In this document: positions 1 through 10,267 of the stretch, one piece after another
Position numbering within the stretch: the first letter of the stretch is position 1
How the letters are laid out: each line of letters opens with the position of its first letter
Assembly: GCA_031254915.1 (NCBI GenBank)
Contig: JAIRTL010000098.1
Span: 1 to 49,291, forward strand
Length of the DNA stretch: 49,291 nt
From: Planctomycetota bacterium
Lineage (GTDB): Bacteria > Planctomycetota > SZUA-567
Direction of reading: 5' to 3'
The notes under the pieces: generated by a model
What the model was told of the DNA's origin: nothing
The model's database searches: none
What the model saw: only the letters and a program-made list of their open reading frames with translations
Made by a program: the position numbers and the translations under genes

Positions 1-81
1 CTTCTCGTCCTGCCGGACATTGAGCCGGAAGCGGAGCCGGAGGGCGAACCGGACGGCGGCGCGGCGGAGGCCGGCGCATGA
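1..81 (+). CDS. C-terminal end of a PotA-like ABC ATPase (partial)
   Basis: The first 26 codons of the window form an open frame ending in TGA at 79-81. It is the tail of a gene that starts outside the window. The visible residues are acidic and low-complexity (repeats of Glu, Pro, Gly and Ala) and carry no diagnostic motif. The stop overlaps the potB start codon (ATGA, 78-81), so the two genes are translationally coupled. Because polyamine operons are usually ordered potA-potB-potC, this is probably the ATPase PotA. That identity is inferred from position only. Confidence 0.55.
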   Translation, partial: LLVLPDIEPEAEPEGEPDGGAAEAGA

Positions 82-995
82 GCGCGCGGCCGGAGCGGGC
101 GCAAGGGTCCGCCAGAAACGAACGGCGCCGCCTGAACGAGATTTTTCTCACCCTGCCTTCTCTGGTCTGGCTGGGCGTGTTCTTTTTCGTCCCGACGCTG
201 ATTGTGTTCGCGATAGCCTTCCGGCCCGCCGATCCATACGGCGGCATCGGCGACGGCTGGACGCTGGAGACGATCAGGCGGATGGTGAGCCCGAACTATC
301 CGGCGATCATCTGGCGGACGTTTTTGCTTTCCGTCGCCGCCACCTTTATTTGCCTCACCCTTGCGGTGCCTGTCGGCTACTGTCTCGCGCGCGTCGGCAG
401 ACGCTGGCGGCAGTGGATTCTGCTGCTTGTCGTGATTCCCTTCTGGACCAATTTCCTGGTCCGTGTCTTCGCGTGGAAGTCGCTTCTGGCGACGAACGGC
501 TCCTTCCGTCTCGCGCTTGTCTGGCTTGGCGTCCTCGGCGAAGACCAGCCCATCCTTTTCACTCCGGTCGCGATCCTTCTCGTCCTCGTCTACACCTATC
601 TCCCCTTCGCGATCCTTCCCGTCTACGCCTCGGCGGAGAAGTTCGACTTCAGTCTGCTCGAGGCGGCGCGCGACCTCGGGGCAAGTTCGGGAAAGGCGTT
701 TTTCCGTGTCTTTCTTCCCGGTATCAGTCGCGGGCTGGCGACGGCGGCGATCATGGTCCTGGTGCCGTCGCTTGGGTCTTACGTCATCCCTGATCTCGTC
801 GGCGGCGCCTCCAGCGAAATGCTTGGCAACAAAATCGCCCAATACGTCTACACGGAACGGAACCTCCCGCGCGCCAGCGCGCTTTCCGCGATCCTCACCG
901 TCGTCGTGGTGGCGCTGCTGATTCTTTTCCTATGGTGGAGTCTGCGGCGGGACCGCTCCGGAAGCGGGGTCAAAAAGGGGGGGCTGTTCACATGA
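78..995 (+). CDS. potB: Spermidine/putrescine ABC transporter permease PotB
   Basis: This is an inner-membrane permease of a polyamine-type ABC importer, 305 aa, close to the family size. It has about six hydrophobic segments, the first near residues 25-48. The cytoplasmic EAA loop reads LLEAARDLGASSGKAFFRVFLPG near residues 194-216 and is the site that docks the ATPase. The ATG at 78 overlaps the upstream stop and has a GGAGG ribosome-binding site 7 nt before it. The stop overlaps potC by ATGA. The substrate is inferred from the family. A related iron or other small-cation importer is less likely because the PotB/PotC pairing and sequence style fit polyamine systems best. Confidence 0.9.
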   Translation: MSARPERAQGSARNERRRLNEIFLTLPSLVWLGVFFFVPTLIVFAIAFRPADPYGGIGDGWTLETIRRMVSPNYPAIIWRTFLLSVAATFICLTLAVPVGYCLARVGRRWRQWILLLVVIPFWTNFLVRVFAWKSLLATNGSFRLALVWLGVLGEDQPILFTPVAILLVLVYTYLPFAILPVYASAEKFDFSLLEAARDLGASSGKAFFRVFLPGISRGLATAAIMVLVPSLGSYVIPDLVGGASSEMLGNKIAQYVYTERNLPRASALSAILTVVVVALLILFLWWSLRRDRSGSGVKKGGLFT

Positions 996-1792
996 AGCGA
1001 AGCCTCTTCCCTTTCCTCACCCTTTGTTTCTGTCTGCTTTTCTTCTATCTTCCGCTCGCGGTCATGATGGTGGGATCGTTCAACAACAGCCGCTTCGGCG
1101 GGCCGTGGCGCGGCGTTACGCTTCGCTACTACACATCTCTCTTCCGCGACCGCGAGATCTGGGTCTGCCTCGAAAACACCCTCATCATCGCCGTCGCCTC
1201 GACGATCGTCTGCATGGCGCTGGGCGCCGCCGCCGCCTTCGCGCTGCATTATTTCCGCTCGAAGCTGCAGTTCATCCACCAGGCGCTTGTATACGCCCCC
1301 CTCGTCATTCCGGAAATCCTCATGGGCATGAGCCTGCTCCTCTTTTTCGTCGCCCTCGAAGCCGACCTCGGGATGTGGACCATCTTCGCCGGTCACGTCA
1401 CCTTCTCCATGAGTTACGTCGCCCTCACCGTGCTCGGCCGGCTCCAGGATTTCGACTTCACCCTCATAGACGCGGCCCGCGATCTCGGCGCCGGGACTTG
1501 GACGGCTGTGTGGAAAATCCTCATCCCCCTGATCGCGCCCGGCATTCTCGCCGGCGGGCTCCTCGCCTTCACCCTCTCTCTCGACGATTTCGTTGTCACC
1601 TTTTTCGTCTCCGGCACCGATTCGAAAACGCTGCCGATCTACATTTACAGCTCCATCAAGCACGGGTCGCCGACCAAACTGAACGCGCTTTCCACCATCC
1701 TCCTCATCGTCACCTTCCTCGGGGCGTTCATCAGCCGGCTGCTCGCTGGCCGGGCCGGGCGCACCGGGCGGATCGTCAACAAGGCGGGATGA
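992..1792 (+). CDS. potC: Spermidine/putrescine ABC transporter permease PotC
   Basis: This is the second permease of the polyamine importer, 266 aa from the ATG at 992. That start overlaps the potB stop and is preceded by a purine-rich AAAAGGGGGG tract. It opens with a membrane segment (about residues 5-27), then FNNSRFGGPWRG, typical of PotC. The EAA loop is LIDAARDLGAGTWTAVWKI near residues 160-178. Toward the C-terminus, FTLSLDDFVVTFFVSG matches the conserved PotC segment. An in-frame extension back to 932 would overlap potB by 64 nt and lacks a ribosome-binding site, so it was not used. No PotD binding-protein gene follows. It may lie upstream of the window. Confidence 0.9.
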   Translation: MKRSLFPFLTLCFCLLFFYLPLAVMMVGSFNNSRFGGPWRGVTLRYYTSLFRDREIWVCLENTLIIAVASTIVCMALGAAAAFALHYFRSKLQFIHQALVYAPLVIPEILMGMSLLLFFVALEADLGMWTIFAGHVTFSMSYVALTVLGRLQDFDFTLIDAARDLGAGTWTAVWKILIPLIAPGILAGGLLAFTLSLDDFVVTFFVSGTDSKTLPIYIYSSIKHGSPTKLNALSTILLIVTFLGAFISRLLAGRAGRTGRIVNKAG

Positions 1793-2018
1793 GTGCCGCG
1801 TCCGTCGCCGTCTCCCGGCGGGTGATTGGGAGTGGAGGTGAAAGGCTCGCCATGAAAAGCTGGATGATGGGCATGGTCGAGCCCGGGTTGGGTGAAGCGC
1901 CTCTGCCGCCTGATGTTCAGGTTTTGAAGGGTCGGGGCGCGCCCAGGATATAATGCCCGAAGCATTTCCACTCGGCGGCGTTAGGCATCGGCGCGGCGAC
2001 CTCGCGGGATCCCTTCCC

Positions 2019-2879
2019 TCAATCGAACCACCCGGCCTCGGCCATGCGTTCCTCGATCCAGCGCTTCGCCTTGATGATCTCGACGAGCGGTTCCTCGGCT
2101 TTTTCTGTCCACATTTCGATCAGAAATGCGCCCCTATAACCGAGGCGCTTCAGCGTCTTGAAGGCGGCGATGAAGTCGACGTGCCCGTCGCCGAAGGGCA
2201 TGTCGCGGAACTGACCCGGGAAGTCCTTCGTCACCTTGAGCGTTTCCTTGAGGTGGATGGCGGATATGCGGTCCAGGCCGAGCGCGAGTTCGCGGGGGAC
2301 GTCGTTGTTCCAGGCGGTGAGATTGCCGATGTCGGGATAGACGGTGAACCAAGGCGAATTGATCCGCTTTTCCCATCGCTTCCACTTGCTGATCGAATTC
2401 ATGAAGTCGGTGTCCATGATTTCGACCGACAGCATCACTTGGCGGGCGGCGGCGTAGGACACGGACCGGTCCAGGCCCTCCATGAACGTGGCTTCGGTGT
2501 CGTCGCCGCGGTTCTCGTAGTACACGTCGTAGCCGGCGAGCTGGATGTTCCTGATGCCGAGGTCGAGCGCCAGGTCGACCCCTTTGCGCATGATGTCGCG
2601 GCCGCGCACGCGTATGCTTCCGTCCCGGCTCCCGAGCGGAAAGCGCCTGTGGCCCGATAGGCACATGGACGGCACGAAAAGGCCGGAATCATACACCGCG
2701 CGGACGAACCCGAGCCGCTCCTCCCTAGTCCAGTCCAGTCTCGAGAGACGTTCATCCGTCTCGTCCACCGACATTTCGACGAAATCGAAGCCCGCCGCCT
2801 TGGCGAGGGCGAAACGTTCCGGCCATGACAGGTTTTTTGGTAAAGCCTTCTCGTAGATGCCCAGGGGATTTGTGCGCAT
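2019..2879 (-). CDS. ulaE: L-ribulose/L-xylulose-5-phosphate 3-epimerase (UlaE-like)
   Basis: This is a TIM-barrel sugar-phosphate epimerase of 286 aa, matching the UlaE/SgaU family length. The N-terminus (NPLGIYEKALP) and the block GFDFVEMSVDETDERLSRLDW are characteristic. Metal-binding residues of the fold are visible in order: Glu in VEIMDTDF, Asp in YPDIGNL, His in IHLKETLK and Glu in FLIEMWTE. The start ATG at 2879 has an AAGGAAA site 7 nt upstream; a longer frame reaches 3710 but runs antisense into ileS. No other ascorbate or xylulose genes lie nearby, so the sugar it serves here is unknown. It diverges from ileS. Confidence 0.87.
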   Translation of the reverse strand: MRTNPLGIYEKALPKNLSWPERFALAKAAGFDFVEMSVDETDERLSRLDWTREERLGFVRAVYDSGLFVPSMCLSGHRRFPLGSRDGSIRVRGRDIMRKGVDLALDLGIRNIQLAGYDVYYENRGDDTEATFMEGLDRSVSYAAARQVMLSVEIMDTDFMNSISKWKRWEKRINSPWFTVYPDIGNLTAWNNDVPRELALGLDRISAIHLKETLKVTKDFPGQFRDMPFGDGHVDFIAAFKTLKRLGYRGAFLIEMWTEKAEEPLVEIIKAKRWIEERMAEAGWFD

Positions 2880-3011
2880 TGGCGTTTCCTTTTTCATGAA
2901 CTTCACGGCGCCAAACCGCGATGTGAAGCAATAGCCTACAGCCAAAGCGGCGGATGCGCAAGTCCTTTGCCGTGAACAACACTCGCCGCTTGCGTTTGCG
3001 CCGCCGGCATT

Positions 3012-3017
3012 TATAAT
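3012..3017 (+). promoter_or_regulatory. Candidate -10 element of the ileS promoter
   Basis: A perfect TATAAT lies about 95 bp upstream of the ileS start, in the space shared with the divergent epimerase gene. The best upstream hexamer, TTGCGT (2992-2997), has a short 14-bp spacer, so the -35 match is weak. Transcription from here would give a leader of roughly 85 nt. Confidence 0.35.
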
Positions 3018-3039
3018 GCGCTCTGCGGTTTTCGGAGAT

Positions 3040-3060
3040 GGGCGCATAGGCCCGTTTTTT
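3040..3060 (+). promoter_or_regulatory. Short GC hairpin followed by six T in the ileS leader
   Basis: GGGC (3040-3043) pairs with GCCC (3050-3053) across a 6-nt loop and is followed by G and six T (3055-3060). It sits between the candidate promoter and the ileS start codon, where an attenuator or leader terminator would sit. The stem is only four base pairs, so it may be chance. Confidence 0.25.
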
Positions 3061-3110
3061 CGAGCGCTGGTTTCGCCGGCGCCGGCATGGATTTGTACAG
3101 GAGCGGTTCG

Positions 3111-6407
<3,297 letters not shown>

Positions 6408-6493
6408 AAGAGTGGCATGGGATTCTTTCGCGCCTATTTATACCGATATCGATTTGAAATTGTGAAAACTCTATTATCCCTTTATTTTCAAGA

Positions 6494-6532
6494 CATTGCG
6501 CTGTATGCCATTTCGGGCCGCGCCCGGTATAT
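6494..6532 (+). repeat. Partial copy (3' part) of the dispersed mini-hairpin repeat
   Basis: ATTTCGGGCCGCGCCCG, followed by GTATAT, matches the 3' part of the copies at 26.9 and 42.8 kb. The CGGGC-CGC-GCCCG hairpin (6514-6526) is intact. CATTGCGC upstream (6494-6501) matches CATTTGCGC in the 26.9-kb copy, with a few extra bases between the two blocks. The middle and 5' parts of the repeat are absent. Confidence 0.6.
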
Positions 6533-6550
6533 ATAACCGGTGTATATACA
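6524..6550. repeat. Adjacent AT-centred palindromes
   Basis: CCGGT (6524-6528) and ACCGG (6536-6540) form a perfect inverted repeat around ATATATA. The next ten bases, TGTATATACA (6541-6550), are a perfect palindrome. They directly follow the partial dispersed repeat and precede the MITE-like element, so they may be junction debris, a terminator for ileS or a protein-binding site. Confidence 0.5.
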
Positions 6551-6552
6551 TG

Positions 6553-6674
6553 GGCTCTGTTTTTAGTTGTTTTATAACTCCTTGAAGCCAAAGGTGATGC
6601 GAGATGACGGCCGAAAATTGGTATTTTGCCATCATTCGGTCATTATTGAGGTTACAAAAACTAAAAACAGAGCC
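6553..6674. mobile_element. MITE-like element with 16-bp perfect terminal inverted repeats
   Basis: GGCTCTGTTTTTAGTT at 6553-6568 is exactly complementary to AACTAAAAACAGAGCC at 6659-6674. With a small gap the similarity extends to about 28 bp on each side. The 122-bp unit has no coding capacity. GGCTCT-type ends occur on several insertion-sequence families. I see no clear target-site duplication in the flanks, so a non-autonomous transposon remnant is likely but unproven. Confidence 0.55.
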
Positions 6675-6882
6675 TAACTTCGGTTTCATCGGAGATAACG
6701 CGTCTCCAGGCCACAATGGTTTGGGAATTTGAAAACGTCACTCCGGCGGGAAAACGCGGCCTGCGTCGCGAACGGGAGATTGCGCCAGGATAGGGCGTGA
6801 AAACGTATGCGGCAAGGAACCGGATCGGCTTACTTGAAAGAACTCGTCGCCGCGTCACAGGTGGTGTTCCGCTTGGAAGAGT

Positions 6883-6917
6883 AAAGTCCCAATCCCGCGA
6901 TTGCGGGTTGTGACTTT
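6883..6917 (+). promoter_or_regulatory. Interrupted hairpin overlapping the purN leader
   Basis: AAAGTC (6883-6888) pairs with GACTTT (6912-6917); inside it CAA pairs with TTG and CCCGC with GCGGG around the loop GATT. It ends just before the GGGAGG ribosome-binding site (6919-6924). It could act as a terminator with its trailing T run, or control access to the ribosome-binding site. Confidence 0.4.
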
Positions 6918-6929
6918 TGGGAGGCAAAC

Positions 6930-7607
6930 ATGACCAAACGCCTCAAGGCGGCCGTCCTTCTCTCGGGCGGCGGCGGTACGCTCAAGAACCTCCTCGACAA
7001 ACGCGAGGCAGGGCGGATCCCGATCGACGTAGAGCTGGTCGTTTCCTCGCGGCCGGGGGTGAAGGGGCTCGACATCGCGCGGGACGCCGGCATCCGCGCC
7101 GAGATCGTCAGCCCCAAGGACTACGCCTACGACGGGCGCGAAGCCGAGGTCCTCTACGACTGGGAACGGATGTCCAAAGACATGGACAAGTTCCTTTTGC
7201 CGGAGAAATTTGACCTCGTATGCATGGCCGGCTATTTGTCGCGCTACCTGATCCCGAAGGCGCTGTCCGGGAAGGTGCTGAACATCCACCCGAGCCTCAT
7301 CCCGATGTTCTGCGGACAGGGCATGTACGGCATGAAGGTGCATCGGGCCGTCGTGGCTTCGGGTGTCAAGATCACCGGCTGCACCGTGCACTTGGTGAAC
7401 AACGAATACGACGCCGGCCCGATCGTCCTTCAGCGCGCTTGTCCCGTCTATTCCGAGGACACTCCGGAGGACATCCGGAGGCGCGTCTTCAAGGAGGAAT
7501 GCATCGCCTATCCGCACGCCATCAACCTGTTCGCGGAAGGCCGCATCAGGCTTATTTCCGATACTCGCGCCTTCATAAAGATGAAAGACGGAAAGGGCGG
7601 AGCATGA
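6930..7607 (+). CDS. purN: Phosphoribosylglycinamide formyltransferase (GART)
   Basis: This enzyme transfers a formyl group from 10-formyl-tetrahydrofolate to GAR, the third step of purine synthesis. It is 225 aa, a little longer than the E. coli protein. The catalytic triad is visible as N118 and H120 in NIHPS and D161 in NEYDAGPIV. The N-terminal phosphate-binding loop is LLSGGGGTLKNL, where most homologs have GSGSN. The start has a GGGAGG site 5 nt upstream. The stop overlaps the next start (ATGA), coupling it to kpsF, an unrelated pathway. The other purine gene of the window lies near 23 kb on the opposite strand. Confidence 0.93.
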   Translation: MTKRLKAAVLLSGGGGTLKNLLDKREAGRIPIDVELVVSSRPGVKGLDIARDAGIRAEIVSPKDYAYDGREAEVLYDWERMSKDMDKFLLPEKFDLVCMAGYLSRYLIPKALSGKVLNIHPSLIPMFCGQGMYGMKVHRAVVASGVKITGCTVHLVNNEYDAGPIVLQRACPVYSEDTPEDIRRRVFKEECIAYPHAINLFAEGRIRLISDTRAFIKMKDGKGGA

Positions 7608-8554
7608 CGCTCGAATACGCCCGCCTCGCCGTCGGCGCCGAGATCGCGGCGCTTCAAATCATGCGCGACCGATTGGACGGGAATTTCCTCAAGGCGCTCG
7701 ACGCCGTACAGGCGTGTTCCGGCCGGGTGATCATGTGCGGCATGGGCAAGGCCGGCCTCATCGGGCAGAAGATCGCCGCCACCCTGGCGAGCACCGGTAC
7801 GCCTTCCTTTTTCCTCCATCCCGCCGAGGCACTCCACGGCGACCTCGGCATGATCACGCCGGAGGACGTCTGCGTGTTTCTGTCGAATTCCGGCGAATCG
7901 GGCGAGGTCTCCAGGCTGCTGCCGCATGTTCGGCGTCTCGGAGCGACCATCATCGGCGTCACCGGAAGCGATCGCTCCACCCTCGCCGCGCATTCGGACA
8001 TTCTTCTCCATCTGGGCCATATCGAGGAAGCCTGTCCGCTCGGGCTCGCGCCGACCGCCACCACAACCTCCATTCTCGCCCTCGGCGATGCCCTCGCCAT
8101 GTGCCTTATGCGCCGGCGCGGCTTCAAGGAAGAGGACTACGCCCGCGTTCATCCCGCAGGCGCGCTCGGCCGCAAGGTTGCGCCGATCGAGGCGCTGATG
8201 CGCGTGGGCGATGCGGCGGCGCGCGTCGACGCCGACGAGACGGTCGGAAAAACCCTGTTCGCCATGACCCGCGCTCGCGCCGGCGCGGCAGCGGTCCTCA
8301 ACGGCGACGGCAAACTCGCCGGTATTTTCTGCGACGGCGACCTGCGCCGGGGCCTGGAAAGGGACGACCTGTTCATGAAGCGGCGGGTCGGCGAGGTCAT
8401 GATCCGCGATTGTGCCCATGTGCGTGAAGGCACGCTCGCCGGGGAAGTCCTCGACCTCATGAAGCGCCGCCGCATCGCCGAAGTACCGGTGGTCGATGAA
8501 AACGGCCGTTTTCTCGGTATGGCCGACCTCAAGGGCCTAGTCGCCAGCATGTAA
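7604..8554 (+). CDS. kdsD: Arabinose-5-phosphate isomerase (KpsF/GutQ/KdsD family)
   Basis: This enzyme converts ribulose 5-phosphate to arabinose 5-phosphate, the first step toward KDO of lipopolysaccharide. It is 316 aa and has the family order: an N-terminal SIS sugar-isomerase domain (about residues 35-165, with MCGMGKAGLIGQKIAATLASTG and the phosphate-binding SNSGESGE), the HPAGALGRK linker, then two CBS domains (from about residue 205). The ATG at 7604 overlaps the purN stop. A longer frame starting at 7220 lies inside purN and is not real. Together with msbA and lptF/G it implies an outer membrane with LPS. GutQ or KpsF paralog roles cannot be excluded. Confidence 0.92.
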   Translation: MTLEYARLAVGAEIAALQIMRDRLDGNFLKALDAVQACSGRVIMCGMGKAGLIGQKIAATLASTGTPSFFLHPAEALHGDLGMITPEDVCVFLSNSGESGEVSRLLPHVRRLGATIIGVTGSDRSTLAAHSDILLHLGHIEEACPLGLAPTATTTSILALGDALAMCLMRRRGFKEEDYARVHPAGALGRKVAPIEALMRVGDAAARVDADETVGKTLFAMTRARAGAAAVLNGDGKLAGIFCDGDLRRGLERDDLFMKRRVGEVMIRDCAHVREGTLAGEVLDLMKRRRIAEVPVVDENGRFLGMADLKGLVASM

Positions 8555-8588
8555 GGGCTCGTCACGAAATAATTAAATTCGCCAAGCC

Positions 8589-8603
8589 GCCGCCTTTGGC
8601 GGC
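8589..8603 (+). terminator. GC hairpin after kdsD
   Basis: GCCGCC (8589-8594) pairs perfectly with GGCGGC (8598-8603) around a TTT loop, 35 nt after the kdsD stop. No T run follows, so it is either a weak terminator or an mRNA-end-protecting hairpin. Confidence 0.35.
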
Positions 8604-8630
8604 GTGACGCTAATAATGCGTTGCTCCGGT

Positions 8631-9591
8631 TTAACTGACTTTTCTCAAATGCGCGCCCGAGTTAATAGTCCAATCATTTTCTTTGTTGATGTATCTTAAG
8701 GCATTATGGGCCAGCGCCTTGGTCCATCTTCTCGCGATGTAGTTTCTGAAACTTCGGCATCGCGTTCTGGCGGCGTTGAACTGCTGGTCGAACAAACCAA
8801 TGAAGCGCTCCACATGCGGACGATGCTTTTTCGATAAATCCGCGTCGCTTTGCGTGTACCGGTATTTCTGGTTGCTGCGGGTGCAGGCAATGACGGTCAT
8901 GTCATGTTCCTCAAGTTCAACCCGCTTGTCCTGCTTCGGCCAATACCCGTTGTCCGCGGGAAGGCAGCCGCGAATGGAGGTCTCGAGAAAGGGATACAAT
9001 CCCTGAACGTCATGGCGATTGCCTTCAAGCTGGAGCATGAAGATCGTCGGGCGTGAATACCAAGTGCTCCCGAATCCCGACAAACCAACGTTTCAGGGAG
9101 GAACAGTACCCTTTCTTCGCCATGTCGTCGAGCCTGACCTTCTTCCGCTCACGTACCGGACGACAGACATCCACCGGATGGGAGTCTATGATGAAAAAGG
9201 GGGCTCCTTGCTCCTCATCGTCTCCGGCCATTTTGGCGAATGCGCCTGCAAGGCGTTCCAGTAGCGGGGTGAGAAGCGTTCTGCGGTCGACCCAATTCTG
9301 CCGCGAGAACCTTCTCGGAAAAAAGCCGCACATGACCTGGTTGTGCTCGAACCACTCGTAGAAGGAAAGGTCGGAGTCGAAGCCAAGCTATTCCTGGAGG
9401 AGACATAGGCAAAGCACATCCCTGTCGTCAACCTCCGGCGGCGGGCCGCGCCTGGGAATGAGCTTCCCCTTGTCATTGACGACGCCAGCGTGTTTGAGTG
9501 CGTCGTCCAAGGCACAATATGCGGTTATGACAAGATCTTCAAGGTCAATAGGGCCGTCGCTGGACGTGGCGTCTCCTCTATCAGACGCCAC
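8631..9591 (-). pseudogene. Decayed IS982-like DDE transposase
   Basis: Three open segments on the minus strand read as one transposase. Segment 1 (9591-9391) is the N-terminus. It stops at an in-frame TAG near 9388, after CLCLLQE. Segment 2 continues in the same frame through SFYEWFEHNQVMCGFFPRR to IIDSHPVDVCRPVRER, then shifts frame near 9050. Segment 3 carries ADNGYW, KHRPHVERFIGLFDQQF and the C-terminus. The DDE residues are still present (Asp in IIDSHP, Asp in ADNGYW, Glu in HVERF). The spacing and IIDSxPVxVC motif suggest IS982, but the family call is tentative. I found no convincing terminal inverted repeats. One stop and one frameshift make it inactive. Confidence 0.8.
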
Positions 9592-9764
9592 CCAGTATAT
9601 AAATTTACGATTTCAGTTGAAATATCAATCGATTGCGAAAACGAAAATTGAAGCAATGCATATAGGATTTTCCAGAAAAGTCCCTAAGGAAAAACTATGC
9701 AAACGCCATCTCCAATTCAAGTTGAATTTAACAACAGGATCTGATATCAAGTGATTGCACGATA

Positions 9765-9917
9765 ATGATCAAGTTTTACGCTTTTGCCGCTATCCTTATG
9801 GTCGTGATCATGCACGCGACCACCGCCGCCCATCGGCACACCCAGTCCGCCAACGGGCTAATGGTGCGCGCGAATTGGCACGATCACCAGGGAGACAGAC
9901 TGGCGGCCTGTCCCTAA
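9765..9917 (+). CDS. Possible small secreted peptide, 50 aa
   Basis: An ATG-TAA frame of 50 codons begins with a plausible signal peptide (MIKFYAFAAILMVVIMHATTAA) with Ala residues before a likely cleavage site. The short mature part is histidine-rich (HRHTQ, NWHDHQ) and ends in Cys-Pro. No clear ribosome-binding site precedes it. The His pairs suggest metal binding, but this could equally be a decayed fragment or chance. I recognise no family. Confidence 0.3.
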   Translation: MIKFYAFAAILMVVIMHATTAAHRHTQSANGLMVRANWHDHQGDRLAACP

Positions 9918-9941
9918 TAATGCCCCCTCATTTACTCCATA

Positions 9942-9999
9942 TATACCGTCCACAGTCCGGAGTTGTGATTTCTTCAGCTGCGAGGCCATGAAATGGCCA
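9942..9999 (+). repeat. Diverged 5' copy of the dispersed mini-hairpin repeat
   Basis: The sequence from TATACCGTC to ATGGCC aligns with 26874-26932 at roughly 80 percent by eye. Most differences are transitions, and two bases are missing. The hairpin GGCCAT-GAA-ATGGCC (9984-9998) is one base pair longer than in the 26.9-kb copy. The GGGCAACCC and CGGGC-CGC-GCCCG parts are absent. It lies about 270 bp before rimO. Confidence 0.6.
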
Positions 10000-10267
10000 A
10001 ATGAGGACGAGAAGAACAATCTCGGCACGCCGTTGAACCGCTGGACAAGGATGGTGAAAGCGCATATAGTGTTACTCGCCTACCTGTTCCGAGGTTGGAT
10101 TGACGGTATGCATGGATGTCTTCTGTCGCGAGAAGGATTCCAACTTCATTTAAATATCCAACCCCTTCATTATCAAAAAGTAAAATCGCAATTTTAAGCC
10201 GATGGTGGTACAACTTCGGCGAAGAAGCGGCGAGGATTGAGCCAAGTGCTTTTTTGAGAACATCCTA

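Larger units (their letters stand above)
6408..6929. other. 522-bp repeat-bearing spacer between ileS and purN
   Basis: I see no convincing gene here. The spacer holds a partial copy of the dispersed repeat (6494-6532), an AT-centred palindrome cluster (6524-6550), a 122-bp MITE-like element (6553-6674) and a hairpin just before the purN ribosome-binding site (6883-6917). The stretch 6675-6882 carries nothing I recognise. Open frames on the minus strand here are short and use codons unlike the neighbours. Confidence 0.6.
9592..10267. other. Gene-poor region beside the transposase remnant
   Basis: This 676-bp stretch is lower in GC than its surroundings. It holds one possible 50-codon secreted peptide (9765-9917) and a diverged copy of the dispersed repeat (9942-9999). 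Longer open frames such as 9988-10197 start inside the repeat and look accidental. AT-rich DNA just before rimO (about 10150-10200) could hold its promoter. The area reads like debris of past insertions. Confidence 0.5.

Noticed and set aside
1934-1952. GGGGCGCGCCCAGGATATA as another repeat copy
   Set aside because: Only the GC-rich core resembles the dispersed repeat; too short and too simple to call.
1953-2660. 235-codon plus-strand frame
   Set aside because: Antisense shadow of the epimerase gene.
3087-3110. Alternative upstream ileS start
   Set aside because: It would add eight unsupported residues; CAGGAG is better spaced for the ATG at 3111.
8636-9684. Possible insertion-sequence ends GACTTTTCT (8636) and AGAAAAGTC (9674)
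   Set aside because: Only nine bases match, and they do not continue; chance is likely in AT-rich flanks.
9988-10197. 69-codon frame starting in the repeat copy
   Set aside because: It begins inside the repeat, has no ribosome-binding site, and its protein resembles no family.
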